Positions 41,541 to 51,300 of a DNA stretch of 64,000 nucleotides are shown here, piece by piece. The DNA comes from Oscillospiraceae bacterium (GTDB taxonomy: Bacteria; Bacillota; Clostridia; Oscillospirales; Oscillospiraceae). The stretch covers positions 62,001 through 126,000 of the forward strand of contig JAEDDG010000001.1 of NCBI GenBank assembly GCA_016293865.1. Reading direction: 5' to 3'. Below the pieces are notes generated by a model. It ran no database searches. It saw nothing but the letters and a program-made list of their open reading frames with translations, and had not been told where the DNA came from. Numbering within the stretch: position 1 is the stretch's first letter; the number at the start of each line of letters is the position of its first letter. The position numbers and the translations under genes are program-made.

Positions 41541-42626
41541 TTACTTCTCCTCAGAAGACGAGTCGTCCTTCAGATTTGTTCCGGTCTCATCCGGACTGCC
41601 CGTCTTTTCCTCCGTTTCAGGTTCTTCTTCATCTTCATCCACTTCAATTTCCACGTACTGGAACCTGTTCCCGTTTTCATCCACGCCCTCTTCAAGAATG
41701 ACGCAGCGCTCTTCCTCCCGCTCAGGCTCAGCTTCCGCTGCCTGCGTATTGTCCGCATTTTCTTCGCCATGCTGCGCCGCGGCAGCACGGTCCACAAACA
41801 GAGGCTCTCCGAAATGCTTCATGCCATACAGCCACAGGAAAAGCAGCGCCGCAATGATGGAGGCCACAGCAAACACAAGGTTGGCTTTAATGCCCGTGTT
41901 CCCTATGTAAATGCTCACATCCGGATGGCGCAGCAGCTCGCAGACCACGCGTCCGAAGCCGTACCAGATCACGTAAATGCCGAAAATCTGTCCGTCAAAT
42001 TTCCGCTTCTTGGACATCTGATGCAGGACAATGAAGCCGATCAGATCCCACACCGACTCATACAGGAAGATCGGGTGCACATAAATTGTTCCGCTGCCGG
42101 TGGTCAGTCCCATCCGCAGGAAGAAATCGGTCTCCGTTCCGTAAACCTCACGGTTGACAAAATTGCCCCAGCGGCCGATGCACTGGCCGATAAACAGGCT
42201 GGGTGCGGCCAGATCCATCATCGCGCCGCAGGAGATTTTCTTTTTCCGGCAATAGAGCCAGACAAAAAGCACCACCAGCAGAAGGCCGCCGTAAATTGCG
42301 CTGCCACCGCTTTTGATGTCAATGATGTTCAGAAGCGTCTGCCCGACCGTATCGCCTTTGAAAAGGGAAAAATTATTCAGCACATAGAACAGCCGCGCGC
42401 CGACAACGGCTGACGGTACGCCGATGATGATCACATCCAGCACATTGTCAGCCGTCATGCCGAACTCTTTGGCGCGCTTGAGCGCATACAGCGCCGCAAG
42501 CAGGAAGCCCACAGCGATGATCACGCCATACCAGTAAATTCTGAAATTGCCGATTTCAAAATAACGGGACGGATTCAGGGAAAAGCTGTCGCCCAAAATC
42601 GGGAAAGTAATGGTTGCTCCGGACAT
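41541..42626 (-). CDS. lgt: Prolipoprotein diacylglyceryl transferase with acidic tail
   Basis: A membrane enzyme transferring diacylglycerol to the lipobox cysteine of prolipoproteins. The body (about 1-275) has seven segments and the Lgt signature GRWGNFVNREVYG; GGSAIYGG and the essential-Arg-containing YGFGRVVCELLRHPD are present. Residues about 280-361 are an added, highly acidic Glu/Asp tail with no counterpart in standard Lgt (about 260-290 residues). The start is ATG 42626, five nt after GGGTGA. It follows the M16 pair. Confidence 0.93.
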   Translation of the reverse strand: MSGATITFPILGDSFSLNPSRYFEIGNFRIYWYGVIIAVGFLLAALYALKRAKEFGMTADNVLDVIIIGVPSAVVGARLFYVLNNFSLFKGDTVGQTLLNIIDIKSGGSAIYGGLLLVVLFVWLYCRKKKISCGAMMDLAAPSLFIGQCIGRWGNFVNREVYGTETDFFLRMGLTTGSGTIYVHPIFLYESVWDLIGFIVLHQMSKKRKFDGQIFGIYVIWYGFGRVVCELLRHPDVSIYIGNTGIKANLVFAVASIIAALLFLWLYGMKHFGEPLFVDRAAAAQHGEENADNTQAAEAEPEREEERCVILEEGVDENGNRFQYVEIEVDEDEEEPETEEKTGSPDETGTNLKDDSSSEEK

Positions 42627-42662
42627 AAAAATCACCCTGTCTTTACTAAAAAATCTGATATG

Positions 42663-43934
42663 TCACCGGGTTCCGCTGACAACAGACAATGCCAGCCGGT
42701 CAGCCGCCAGGTGTTCCCGCAGAAAAGCCGCCGCCTCATCCGGGCCGATGCTTTCAATGATCCGGCAGGCCTCAAACGGGTCATACCCGCGGAAATACCC
42801 CTGCGCCATAGTATAACACACATCATTAAAAGAATCCAGTCCGCGAAGCTGTTCGCCGATGGCGGCCTTCTTCAGCCGTTCAAACAATTCTGTGTCCAGA
42901 CCCGCGCGCTCCACAGCCGCGGCCTGGGCCGTCACTTCCTGCACAACCGCGTCAGGGTCGCGGCTCTCGCCGCCGAAAAGCGCAAAGCTTGCGCCGGAAT
43001 TGGACTCGAACTCCGTCAGAAACGTCTGGTTGATCAGCCCGTCCCTGTACAGGCGGGCATACAGCGCCGAGGACGGGCCCATCAGCGCCTTCAGCGCCAG
43101 ATCCGCCGTCAGCTGCAGGCGCTGGGCAGCAGCGCCGGTCAGCGACACATCCGCCTTGGCGCCGGCCATAAAGAGCGGCTGGCTGACTTCCATCTCCCGC
43201 CGGTTCACCTTCCGGACCGGCGTCGGGCCGTCGTCCTTCCCGTAGTCGCGCACAGGGCGCTCGCCGCCTTCCACCGGCAGGATTTCCCGGGCAATGTCGG
43301 TAATCCGGCGGATATCCTGGTCGCCGGCCACGCACAGGACCATATTGGACGGGTTGTAGAACACCTTATGACAGTCATACAGCGTCTGCGGCGTAATTTC
43401 CGCAATGCTCTCCACCGTGCCGGCTACGCTGTCGCGCACGGGGTTTTCCCGATACAGGCTCTGCAGCAGGCCGTAGTACAGCGCATAATCCGGATCATCC
43501 TCCGTCATGCGGATCTCCTGGCCGATGATCCCCTGCTCCTTATCCACACTGGCCTGCATGAAATACGGCGTGGAAACGAACCGCAGCAGCGTCCGCAGGT
43601 TTTCCTCAAACCGGCCGGTGCATTCGAAATAGTACGCCGTGATGAAGGAGCTGGTAAATGCGTTGGCCGAAGCGCCGGCCGCCGAAAGCGCCGTCAGCGC
43701 GTCGCCCTCCGGCATGTCAAACATCTTGTGCTCCAGAAAATGCGCAACGCCCGCCGGGGTATCCACCCATTTTCCGCCCAGACGGAACCGGCGGTCAGCC
43801 CCGCCGTACCGCGTCGCGAAAAAGGCAGTGGACTTGTTGTAGCCCATCTTCCTGTCCACATAAATGGTCAGGCCGTTTTCCATTTGTTCGCGGCAAACGA
43901 ACTCTCCGATGGCCGGATATTCCTTACTGCGCAT
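42663..43934 (-). CDS. M16-family zinc peptidase (YmfH-like)
   Basis: A 423-residue protein of the inverzincin family. The zinc motif HFLEH (HxxEH, near residue 65) is intact, with the downstream Glu in DKEQGIIGQEIRM. Two M16 domains follow one another. It overlaps the upstream partner by 11 nt, the ymfF-ymfH layout of Bacillus, where these genes relate to peptide processing. The active subunit is this one. Confidence 0.9.
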   Translation of the reverse strand: MRSKEYPAIGEFVCREQMENGLTIYVDRKMGYNKSTAFFATRYGGADRRFRLGGKWVDTPAGVAHFLEHKMFDMPEGDALTALSAAGASANAFTSSFITAYYFECTGRFEENLRTLLRFVSTPYFMQASVDKEQGIIGQEIRMTEDDPDYALYYGLLQSLYRENPVRDSVAGTVESIAEITPQTLYDCHKVFYNPSNMVLCVAGDQDIRRITDIAREILPVEGGERPVRDYGKDDGPTPVRKVNRREMEVSQPLFMAGAKADVSLTGAAAQRLQLTADLALKALMGPSSALYARLYRDGLINQTFLTEFESNSGASFALFGGESRDPDAVVQEVTAQAAAVERAGLDTELFERLKKAAIGEQLRGLDSFNDVCYTMAQGYFRGYDPFEACRIIESIGPDEAAAFLREHLAADRLALSVVSGTR

Positions 43935-45222
43935 CAGGCTCCGCCTCCTTTCCCGTCAGAAAATACACCGCATCGGGCCGGATGCCGGCGGCCGCCCTGA
44001 TGATTTCATCTCTTGTCACACCGTCTGCCAGAGCCGCAAGCTCCTCCGGCGTGCACCGCAGGCCGGAAATTGCCTGCTCCAGATAATAATCCTCCAGACG
44101 GGTCTGGGCGTCAGACACCGTCTGCAGCGAGGTAATCAGTTCGCTTTTCGCGCTCTGAAGCTCGTCCTGCGTGAAATCGCCGGATTTCACCGCTTCCAGC
44201 TGGCGCAGGATTTCCGCCAGAGCCTCGTCGTATTTTCCGAATTCGATGCCGGAGGCCACCATCATGATGCCCTTGTTCAGCTCCACCGCAGAACTGGCAT
44301 AGTAGCACAGGCTCAGCCGCTCCCGCACGTTCCTGAAGAGCTTTGAGGTCACGCCGCCGCCGTAAAGCGTATTCAGCACGCGCAGGACAGCCACATTGGG
44401 CGCAGTCATCGTCTCGCCCAGGCGCAGGCCCAGCGTCAGCTTTCCCTGCGTTACATCCAGCGCTTCCCTGTAGCTGCGCAGCTCTTCTTTCACCGGCTGC
44501 AGGCGGATCTGTGTGGCCGGCATTCCGCCGCCGGAGCGCCGGGGCAGCGCAGACAGCGCCCCTGTGAGCGCCCGTTCCACCCGGTCCGGCTCCGCGCCGC
44601 CGCAGTAGAAAACCTCAATCGGTGCGGACGCCACCAGGTTCCGGTAATGCTTTGTCAGACCGGCAGCCGTGATTTTTTTCGCGCCCGCCTCTGTCCCCAG
44701 CTTCAAGGTGGCGAAGCGTTCGCCGGGACACATCACCTCAAACAAACGGCGCATGGCGTAAACGCCCTTGTCGTTCACAGTCGCACGGATTTCATTGATC
44801 AGGTTCTCCCGCTCGCTGTCCACATACGCGCCCAGAAGCTGTCCGCCCCGGGTCGCCGGATTGAGCAGGATCTCACCCAGCAGCGCCGCTGTATTTTCCA
44901 GTACATTTGCGCCGGCAGGCACAAAATCGTCGTCCACAAAATCCGCCCTGAAGCCCACGCACTGAATCTCGCCCTTTTTCCGTACAAGCGGCTCAATCTG
45001 CACGCCGTACAGCCCGTCCATTACCGCGGCCAGGCTCTCCATATCCGGGTGGATGGCCGTGCCGCGGCGCAGAACGCTCGGCAGCAGCGCTGATTTTGCA
45101 GCGGTCTCGCGCTCCAGCCCAGTCAGCAGCGTAATGGAAAGACACGCCGTTTTGAATTTTCTCATACGGACGCAGGTCAGACTCACATTGTGAGCAATCT
45201 GCCTGCGGCAAACTTCCTGCAT
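43924..45222 (-). CDS. M16-family protein without zinc motif (YmfF-like)
   Basis: A 432-residue M16 homologue paired with the next gene. The HxxEH motif is absent from its N-terminal domain, so it should be the inactive half of a heterodimer. GGGVTSKLFRNVRERLSLCYY is the conserved M16 second-domain region. GGAGGAAAG places the start at 45222. It leads an operon of ymfF-like, ymfH-like, lgt and the coiled-coil gene. Confidence 0.88.
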   Translation of the reverse strand: MQEVCRRQIAHNVSLTCVRMRKFKTACLSITLLTGLERETAAKSALLPSVLRRGTAIHPDMESLAAVMDGLYGVQIEPLVRKKGEIQCVGFRADFVDDDFVPAGANVLENTAALLGEILLNPATRGGQLLGAYVDSERENLINEIRATVNDKGVYAMRRLFEVMCPGERFATLKLGTEAGAKKITAAGLTKHYRNLVASAPIEVFYCGGAEPDRVERALTGALSALPRRSGGGMPATQIRLQPVKEELRSYREALDVTQGKLTLGLRLGETMTAPNVAVLRVLNTLYGGGVTSKLFRNVRERLSLCYYASSAVELNKGIMMVASGIEFGKYDEALAEILRQLEAVKSGDFTQDELQSAKSELITSLQTVSDAQTRLEDYYLEQAISGLRCTPEELAALADGVTRDEIIRAAAGIRPDAVYFLTGKEAEPDAQ

Positions 45223-45275
45223 AGCTCTTTCCTCCACCTTCCGGCCGGGCCTTTTTCCGGCTCTTCGATATATTG

Positions 45276-45304
45276 ATTATACTACAAGCGCCGCGCCTTG
45301 GAAA
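45276..45304 (-). promoter_or_regulatory. Promoter of the M16 operon
   Basis: Minus-strand TTTCCA (45299-45304), a 17-nt spacer and TATAAT (45276-45281), between the giant synthase gene and the M16 gene. The -35 is weak. Confidence 0.5.
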
Positions 45305-45309
45305 TAAAA

Positions 45310-48300
45310 TTATTGTGAACAAACGCCCGTTTCCCGCCCCGGCGCGGTGCTGCTCCGCTGCTGGTTTTCACCCGCAGCCGGCGCAGAAAAGGACACTTCC
45401 GCACCGCCGGGCAGACGCGTGCCGGACGGCGCGCGGACAATCCGTCCGCTGCGCAGCTCAAGGCCCAGCAGCCCTTCCATGGCGGCCGTGTAGTACCAGC
45501 CCGCAGAGCCTGTATACCAGGTCCAGCCCGCCCGGCCCATATGCTCCGGCGACGCAGACACGTCCGCAGGCAGCACGTAGGGTTCAGCCTTGTAGACATC
45601 CTGGCCGCGGCTTTCCGGCAGCAGCGCCAGAAGCAGGCTGCGCCCCTCCTCTTCCATGCCGGACTGCAGCATGGCCAGGCCCAGCCATACGGCCGCGTGG
45701 GTATACTGCCCGCCGTTCTCCCGGAACCCCGGACAGTAGCCCCGGATATATCCGGGCCGCTGCGCGCCCGTATCAAACGGCGGCTCGAACAGGCGGACCA
45801 CGCCGCTTTTTTCGTCGTAAAGCCGCCTCCAGGCGCTTTGCAGCGCCGTTTTCACCTTTTCCGGATCTCCGCCGGCAAACGCCGCAAAGCTCTGGGCGAC
45901 AGAGTCAATCCGGCATTCGTCATTTTCCGCCGCACCCAGAGGCATGCCGCTGTCATACCAGCCGCGCAGGTACCACTGCCCGTCCCAGGCATTTTCAGCA
46001 GCCGCCCGCAGTCCGGCAGCCGCCCTGCTGTAATCCGCCCCCGTCCGGGGACACAGCTCCGCCAGCGCGTCCAGCGTCAGCGCCGCAAACCAGGTCAGCC
46101 ATACGCTCTCGCCGCGCCCATGCCGGCCCACGGCGTTCATGCCGTCGTTCCAGTCGCCGCCGCCCATCAGGCAAAGTCCGTGGGCGCCCACGCCCCGGCG
46201 CAGCACCAGCTGCGCGGCGCGCTCGGCATGCTCCAGCACCGTCCCGGACGTGCCGGAAAAAGACGGCTTTTCATAGCGCTCTGTCTCTGTCTGCGCCAGC
46301 GGCTCGGAGGTCAGATAGGGCGCCTGCTCCCGAAGGATCGCTCTGTCCCCCGTCGCCCGGACATACCGGCAAAGGACATATGGCAGCCAGAGCAGGTCGT
46401 CCGTATACCGGGTGCGCACGCCCTGATCCCCGCCGCCGGTCAGCGATTCATGCCACCAGTGCTGCACATCGCCCTCGGCATACTGGTGGGCGCAGGCGCG
46501 CAGAACAGTCTCCCGGCAGAGCGCCGGCCATGTCCACAGCGCCGCGCAGGCATCCTGCAGCTGATCGCGGAAGCCGTAAGCGCCGCCGGCCTGATACAGG
46601 CCTGTTCTGCCCAGCATCCGGCAGGCGATCGTCTGATACAGCGCCCAGCCGTTGATATAGTGATCCAGCGCCGGGTACTGCGTCCGGATCCTGACCGGAC
46701 AGACCGTCCGCGTCCAGAAATCCGCCGTCTCCTTCAGAAGCCTGCGGCAGACGTCCGCATTCAGTCCGGTCAGCGGTACGGCGCCGGACCCGGCGGCCAG
46801 CACCAGCGTCCGCGCCGCCGGATATTCCGCCGCCGCGCAGGGCCGCATGGTCCGGCCGAACACGCCGCGCATATCCGTCTGCGCGTCGTCCCGGCTACCG
46901 GTCATGCGCAGCGCCCTCTCCGACGCCGCCAGATAGAAATCCCCGGAAAAGCGCGGACTCCGGGCAGTCAGAACGCCGTCCTCTGCGGCTGTGAATACCG
47001 CCGACTCATCCCGGTCATCCGCTCCGAGAACCAGATCCGTGTAGTAGCCAATCCGGTCGCCTGCGCGGCAGTTTTCTGTTTCCACCAGCAGGAAGCGCGC
47101 ATCGGTATCCCGCGGCACAAAGGCTGTTGTGCGGATTTTCCGGCCATCCGCTGTTTTTTCCCAACAGGCAAAGCCGAAGCCCCAGGTGACCCGGCAGGGA
47201 TGTCCGTCTTCAGCCGCAAACAGGGACACGCGCCCGCCCTCGGCTTTCAGAAGCTCCAGCCGCTCTGTTCCCCGCTGGGTCAGCTGGTCGTTCAGCCAGC
47301 GGTTGATCCTGTTTTCCCGGGCATTCCGGTACCACATATGGCCGGTGCCGGCGTCCGTGGCCAAAAAGCCGAACCGGCCGTTCGTCAGCACATGGCTCCA
47401 GGCAGCCTCCGGCAGACGGCCGCGGACCTGAAAGACGAAGCGTCCGTCCGTCTTCCAGCTGTATGCGGGCGCTTCGCCGTCCGCTCTGCAGCCGCGCTCC
47501 GCAGCCGGCATTCTGCCCGGCCGGCGCAGCTCCTTTTCCGTTTCCGGCAGTACAAGACACCCGGCCGATTCCTCTGCGGCGGCAGCCGCGCCGGGATCTG
47601 TGAGATCCGCGAAATGGATGCCGCCCCGGGCGCCTTCAAGGCCGCTCAGGCCCATGGCAGACAAAAGCTCCGTAAGCCGGCGGCGGAGCTTCTGCCGGTA
47701 ATCCCCGCCGTCCGGCATCAGAAGCAGCAGATCGTATGCAAAGCCGTTTTCGCGCAGGAATGCATGCTCTGCAATCAGATCCGCCGCGTCATCCGCCCTG
47801 CTTTCATCTGGGACATATGCCGTGAGCACGGGAAAATCCCCGGAGATCCCCAGCTTCCACAGCACATCCCGGCCGCCGCCCGGCCGGTTCGATCCGACAG
47901 GCAGCAGAAGCGATGTCAGCCGCCCCATGGCCCTTGTTACGCTCTCTGCCGGCATATTCAATGCCGCGGCAGCGGCGTCCACGCGGCTGCAGCCCTGTCC
48001 CGCGCCCTCGCGAAGCAGCCGGCCGGCCGCTTCCCTGGCCTGATGCGCGCCGGGCGCGGGCGCCAGCGCGAACACCGTCCGGACCGGCCGCCCCGGTTCC
48101 AGCGTAACCGCCACCCGGGCCGCCGCAAAAAATTCTGGGGAAGCGCTGAAAAAGCGCAGCGGCTCCTCTTTTTCCGTCCCACTCCGGCCGAACACATCCA
48201 TTCTGGAAGTACCGAACGACGCCGGCCGTGAACAGGCCAGGCACAGCGACAGTCCCTCCCGCCGTCCGTCCGGCCGGCGGGTGATCACCAGAGTCTGATC

Positions 48301-51300
48301 TTCCTGCTGTGCCTGCAGACCCAGCCGGGCAAACGCTGGATGCGCGCGGTAATCCCGCTCCGGCAGCAGGCACGGATCAAAGCAGAAAAGGATTTCGGCC
48401 TTCAGCGGCGCTTCGCCGTTCCAGCACAGCTCCAGCGTCCGCGTCTCCCCGTTTTCGCGGGCGGAAACTGCGGTTTCCAGCCGGGATTTCAGTTTTTCTT
48501 TCCTGGCGCTGACCCGGACGCCGGCGCCGGAAAACTGCGTTTCATAAATCGTCTGTCTGTCGAAACCGGGCCAGGGCGTCGGGAAAAACGCACCCTCCGG
48601 GGTCCGCACAGTGACCATCACGCCGCCCAGGCGTCCGTCCGCCTGCGGATCCATCACCGTCATGGCCACGCCGCCGAGGCTGTCGGCGCTTTTGCCCGTC
48701 TCGCTCATCAGCACCGTATACGCCCCGTTGGACAAAAGGCAGAACCCGGGGGCAAAGGCGTCCACCCCGCCCAGTGTGCGGCTCCAGCCGGCTGTCTGCA
48801 GGCGCAGCGGTTTTTCCGGCGTCTCCAGATCCGGCTGGCGCAGCCGCGGCGCGGCAAACGGGATTTTCTCCTGCAGAAGCTGGGAAAACGCCGCCATCCG
48901 GGCGTTATTCATAAAGCGGCGCGTCATCACGCCGCCGCACAGCGCGTTGTCCGCAGCTGTCAGGCTCATCCCGATATGGTGTGCCATGGACGTGCGCACA
49001 AGGACGAAGCCGTCCTGCGGCGCGCGGCCGGGCGTGTAATCCAGCGCCTCATAAAAGCCGTATTTTCCTTCTGCACCCAGCTGACGCAGCCGGCGCAGAT
49101 TTGCGGCCGCAGCTCCGGGCGCCGCGGCCAGCGCCAGAAAGCTTGCGTAAGGCGTGACCACCGCGTCGCTGTCCATGCCGCGCTTGAGAGCCAGTGCCTG
49201 CACGCCGTTGGCCTTATAGCGGTAACTCATCGACGGATCGAAGGCGGCAAACGCACCTTCCGACATGCCCCATGGGCGGCCGCCTGTTCTCCGGCGCTGC
49301 TCGGCAATGCAGAACCGGGCGCTTTCGTACAAAAGCGAATCCGGATACAGCGGCAGGAGCAGCTCCGGCATCAGATATTCAAACATTGTCCCCGTCCAGG
49401 ACGCCAGACCGCTGTAACCGCCCCGCCGGATCATCAGCCGGCCGAGCGCGCGCCAGTGCCGCCGGGGCGCCTGACCGGTTGCCACGGCAATATAGCTCGT
49501 CAGCCGCGCCTCGCTGGCCAGAAGGTCATACCAGCCGGCGGCAGGTTTTTCCTTTCCCGGCTCCCGGCTGATATAAAACAGGCTCCGCCTGCGGTCATAC
49601 AGGGCAGAAAAGTCCATGGCCTCCCACAGCTTCTGCGCTCTGTCGGCCAGCGCCGGCGCGTCCAGTTCTTTCAGCCCTTCCGCCAGGGCAATGAGGCAGC
49701 CGGCCAGATTTCCGCTGTCCACGGTGGACACGCTTCCCTCGCCCAGCACGCCCAGCGTGCGCGTGTCATACCAGTTGTACAGATGGCCGCGCCATTTGGG
49801 CAGCGCCTCCACCGTGTCCAGCATGCGGCCGGTCAGCGCCGCCGCTTCCTCCCGCCGGACAAATCCCAGATCCGCCGCTGCCAGAACCGACAGCAGGGCA
49901 AGGCCGATGTTTGTCGGCGACGTGCGGTGCGCCCTGCCAAGCGCCGGCTGCTCCTGCACGTTGTCCGGCGGCAGCCAGTTGTCCTCTGCAGTCAGGTTTT
50001 CCGCAAAATAGCGCCAGCAGCCGCCGGCGGCGCTGCGCAGAAACATCTGATCCGCGCCGGAAAGCCCGCCATTTTCCCGGCGCGGCCGACTCAGCGACCA
50101 GGCCAGGACAGGCGCAGCCAGCCACACAAGGCCCACCGCCGCGGTATACGGGCGCGGCGCAAACATCACGGTAAACAGGCCGGCCGGCACGCAGGGCCAC
50201 AGGCGGCGGACATAGGCCGCCAATGTGTTTTTCCCAGCCGCCTCGCTCTGGTCCGCCGTCACCCAGCGCAGCATGTTCCTGTGGGAAACGAACATGCGGT
50301 ACAGCGCCGTCACCGCTGCGGAAGCGCAGATCCAGGCCTCGTACGGCAGCAGCGCCAGACGCACGAGCATGTGCATCAGCGCGCCGGCAAACCCGGGAAT
50401 CACCGCGCAGTGCAGCCGCTGCCGCCGGCCGAAGCGATGCAGAAGATCCTGCGCCGCCGTGATCAGCAGCTGGGAGGCAAAGGACAGCAGAGCCACAGCA
50501 GCCGCCCACAGGAAAGCCCGTGCGCCTGTCAGCAGGCCGGCCGCCAGCGCGGCAAAGGAAAAGACGGGCACCATACTGCGGCGCAGATTGTCGAAAATCT
50601 TCCAGCGCTCAATATACGGCAGCGGGTTTTCCTCCGTGCCGCCGTCCGGTGCGGGCACGCGGCGCAGCATCCACCGCAGATTCTGCCAGTCGCCCCGGAC
50701 CCAGCGGTGCATCCGCTCATAATAGGGCGCGGCGCCGGCAGGACAGCCGTCCGTCAGCTCCGTATCGCCCATAAATGCACAGCGCAGCAGGGCTCCCTCC
50801 AGAAGATCATGGGAGAGCACCGCATTTTCGCGGAAGCGGCCGTCCGCGCAGGCCAGAAATGCGTCGATATCCAGAAGGCCCTTGCCGGTGAAGCTCCCGC
50901 GGCCGAACACATCCTGATACAGATCGCTGACCGCTGCGCCATATGGATCCACACCGCCGCGGCCGGCAAAAATCCGGGCAAAATCCGTCTTTCCTGTGCT
51001 GCCCAGTTCTGTGGAAATCCGCGGCTGGATGATGCCGCAGCCCTGTGTGACAGTGCGCGTTTTTTCACTGACAACCGGAGTATTCAGCGGATGCATGGCC
51101 GCGCCGACCATCTCCTTCGCCGTCCACGGACACAGGCGCGTGTCGCTGTCCAGCGTCAGCAGATAGCGCACGTTTTCAAGTCCACGTCTGTCTCCGGCCG
51201 CGGTCATGCCGCCGTTCTTTCCGCGCAGCAGCCGGGCCAGCTGCACCAGCGCGCCGCGCTTGCGCTCCCAACCCATCCAGCAGCCGCCGGCCGCATTGTA

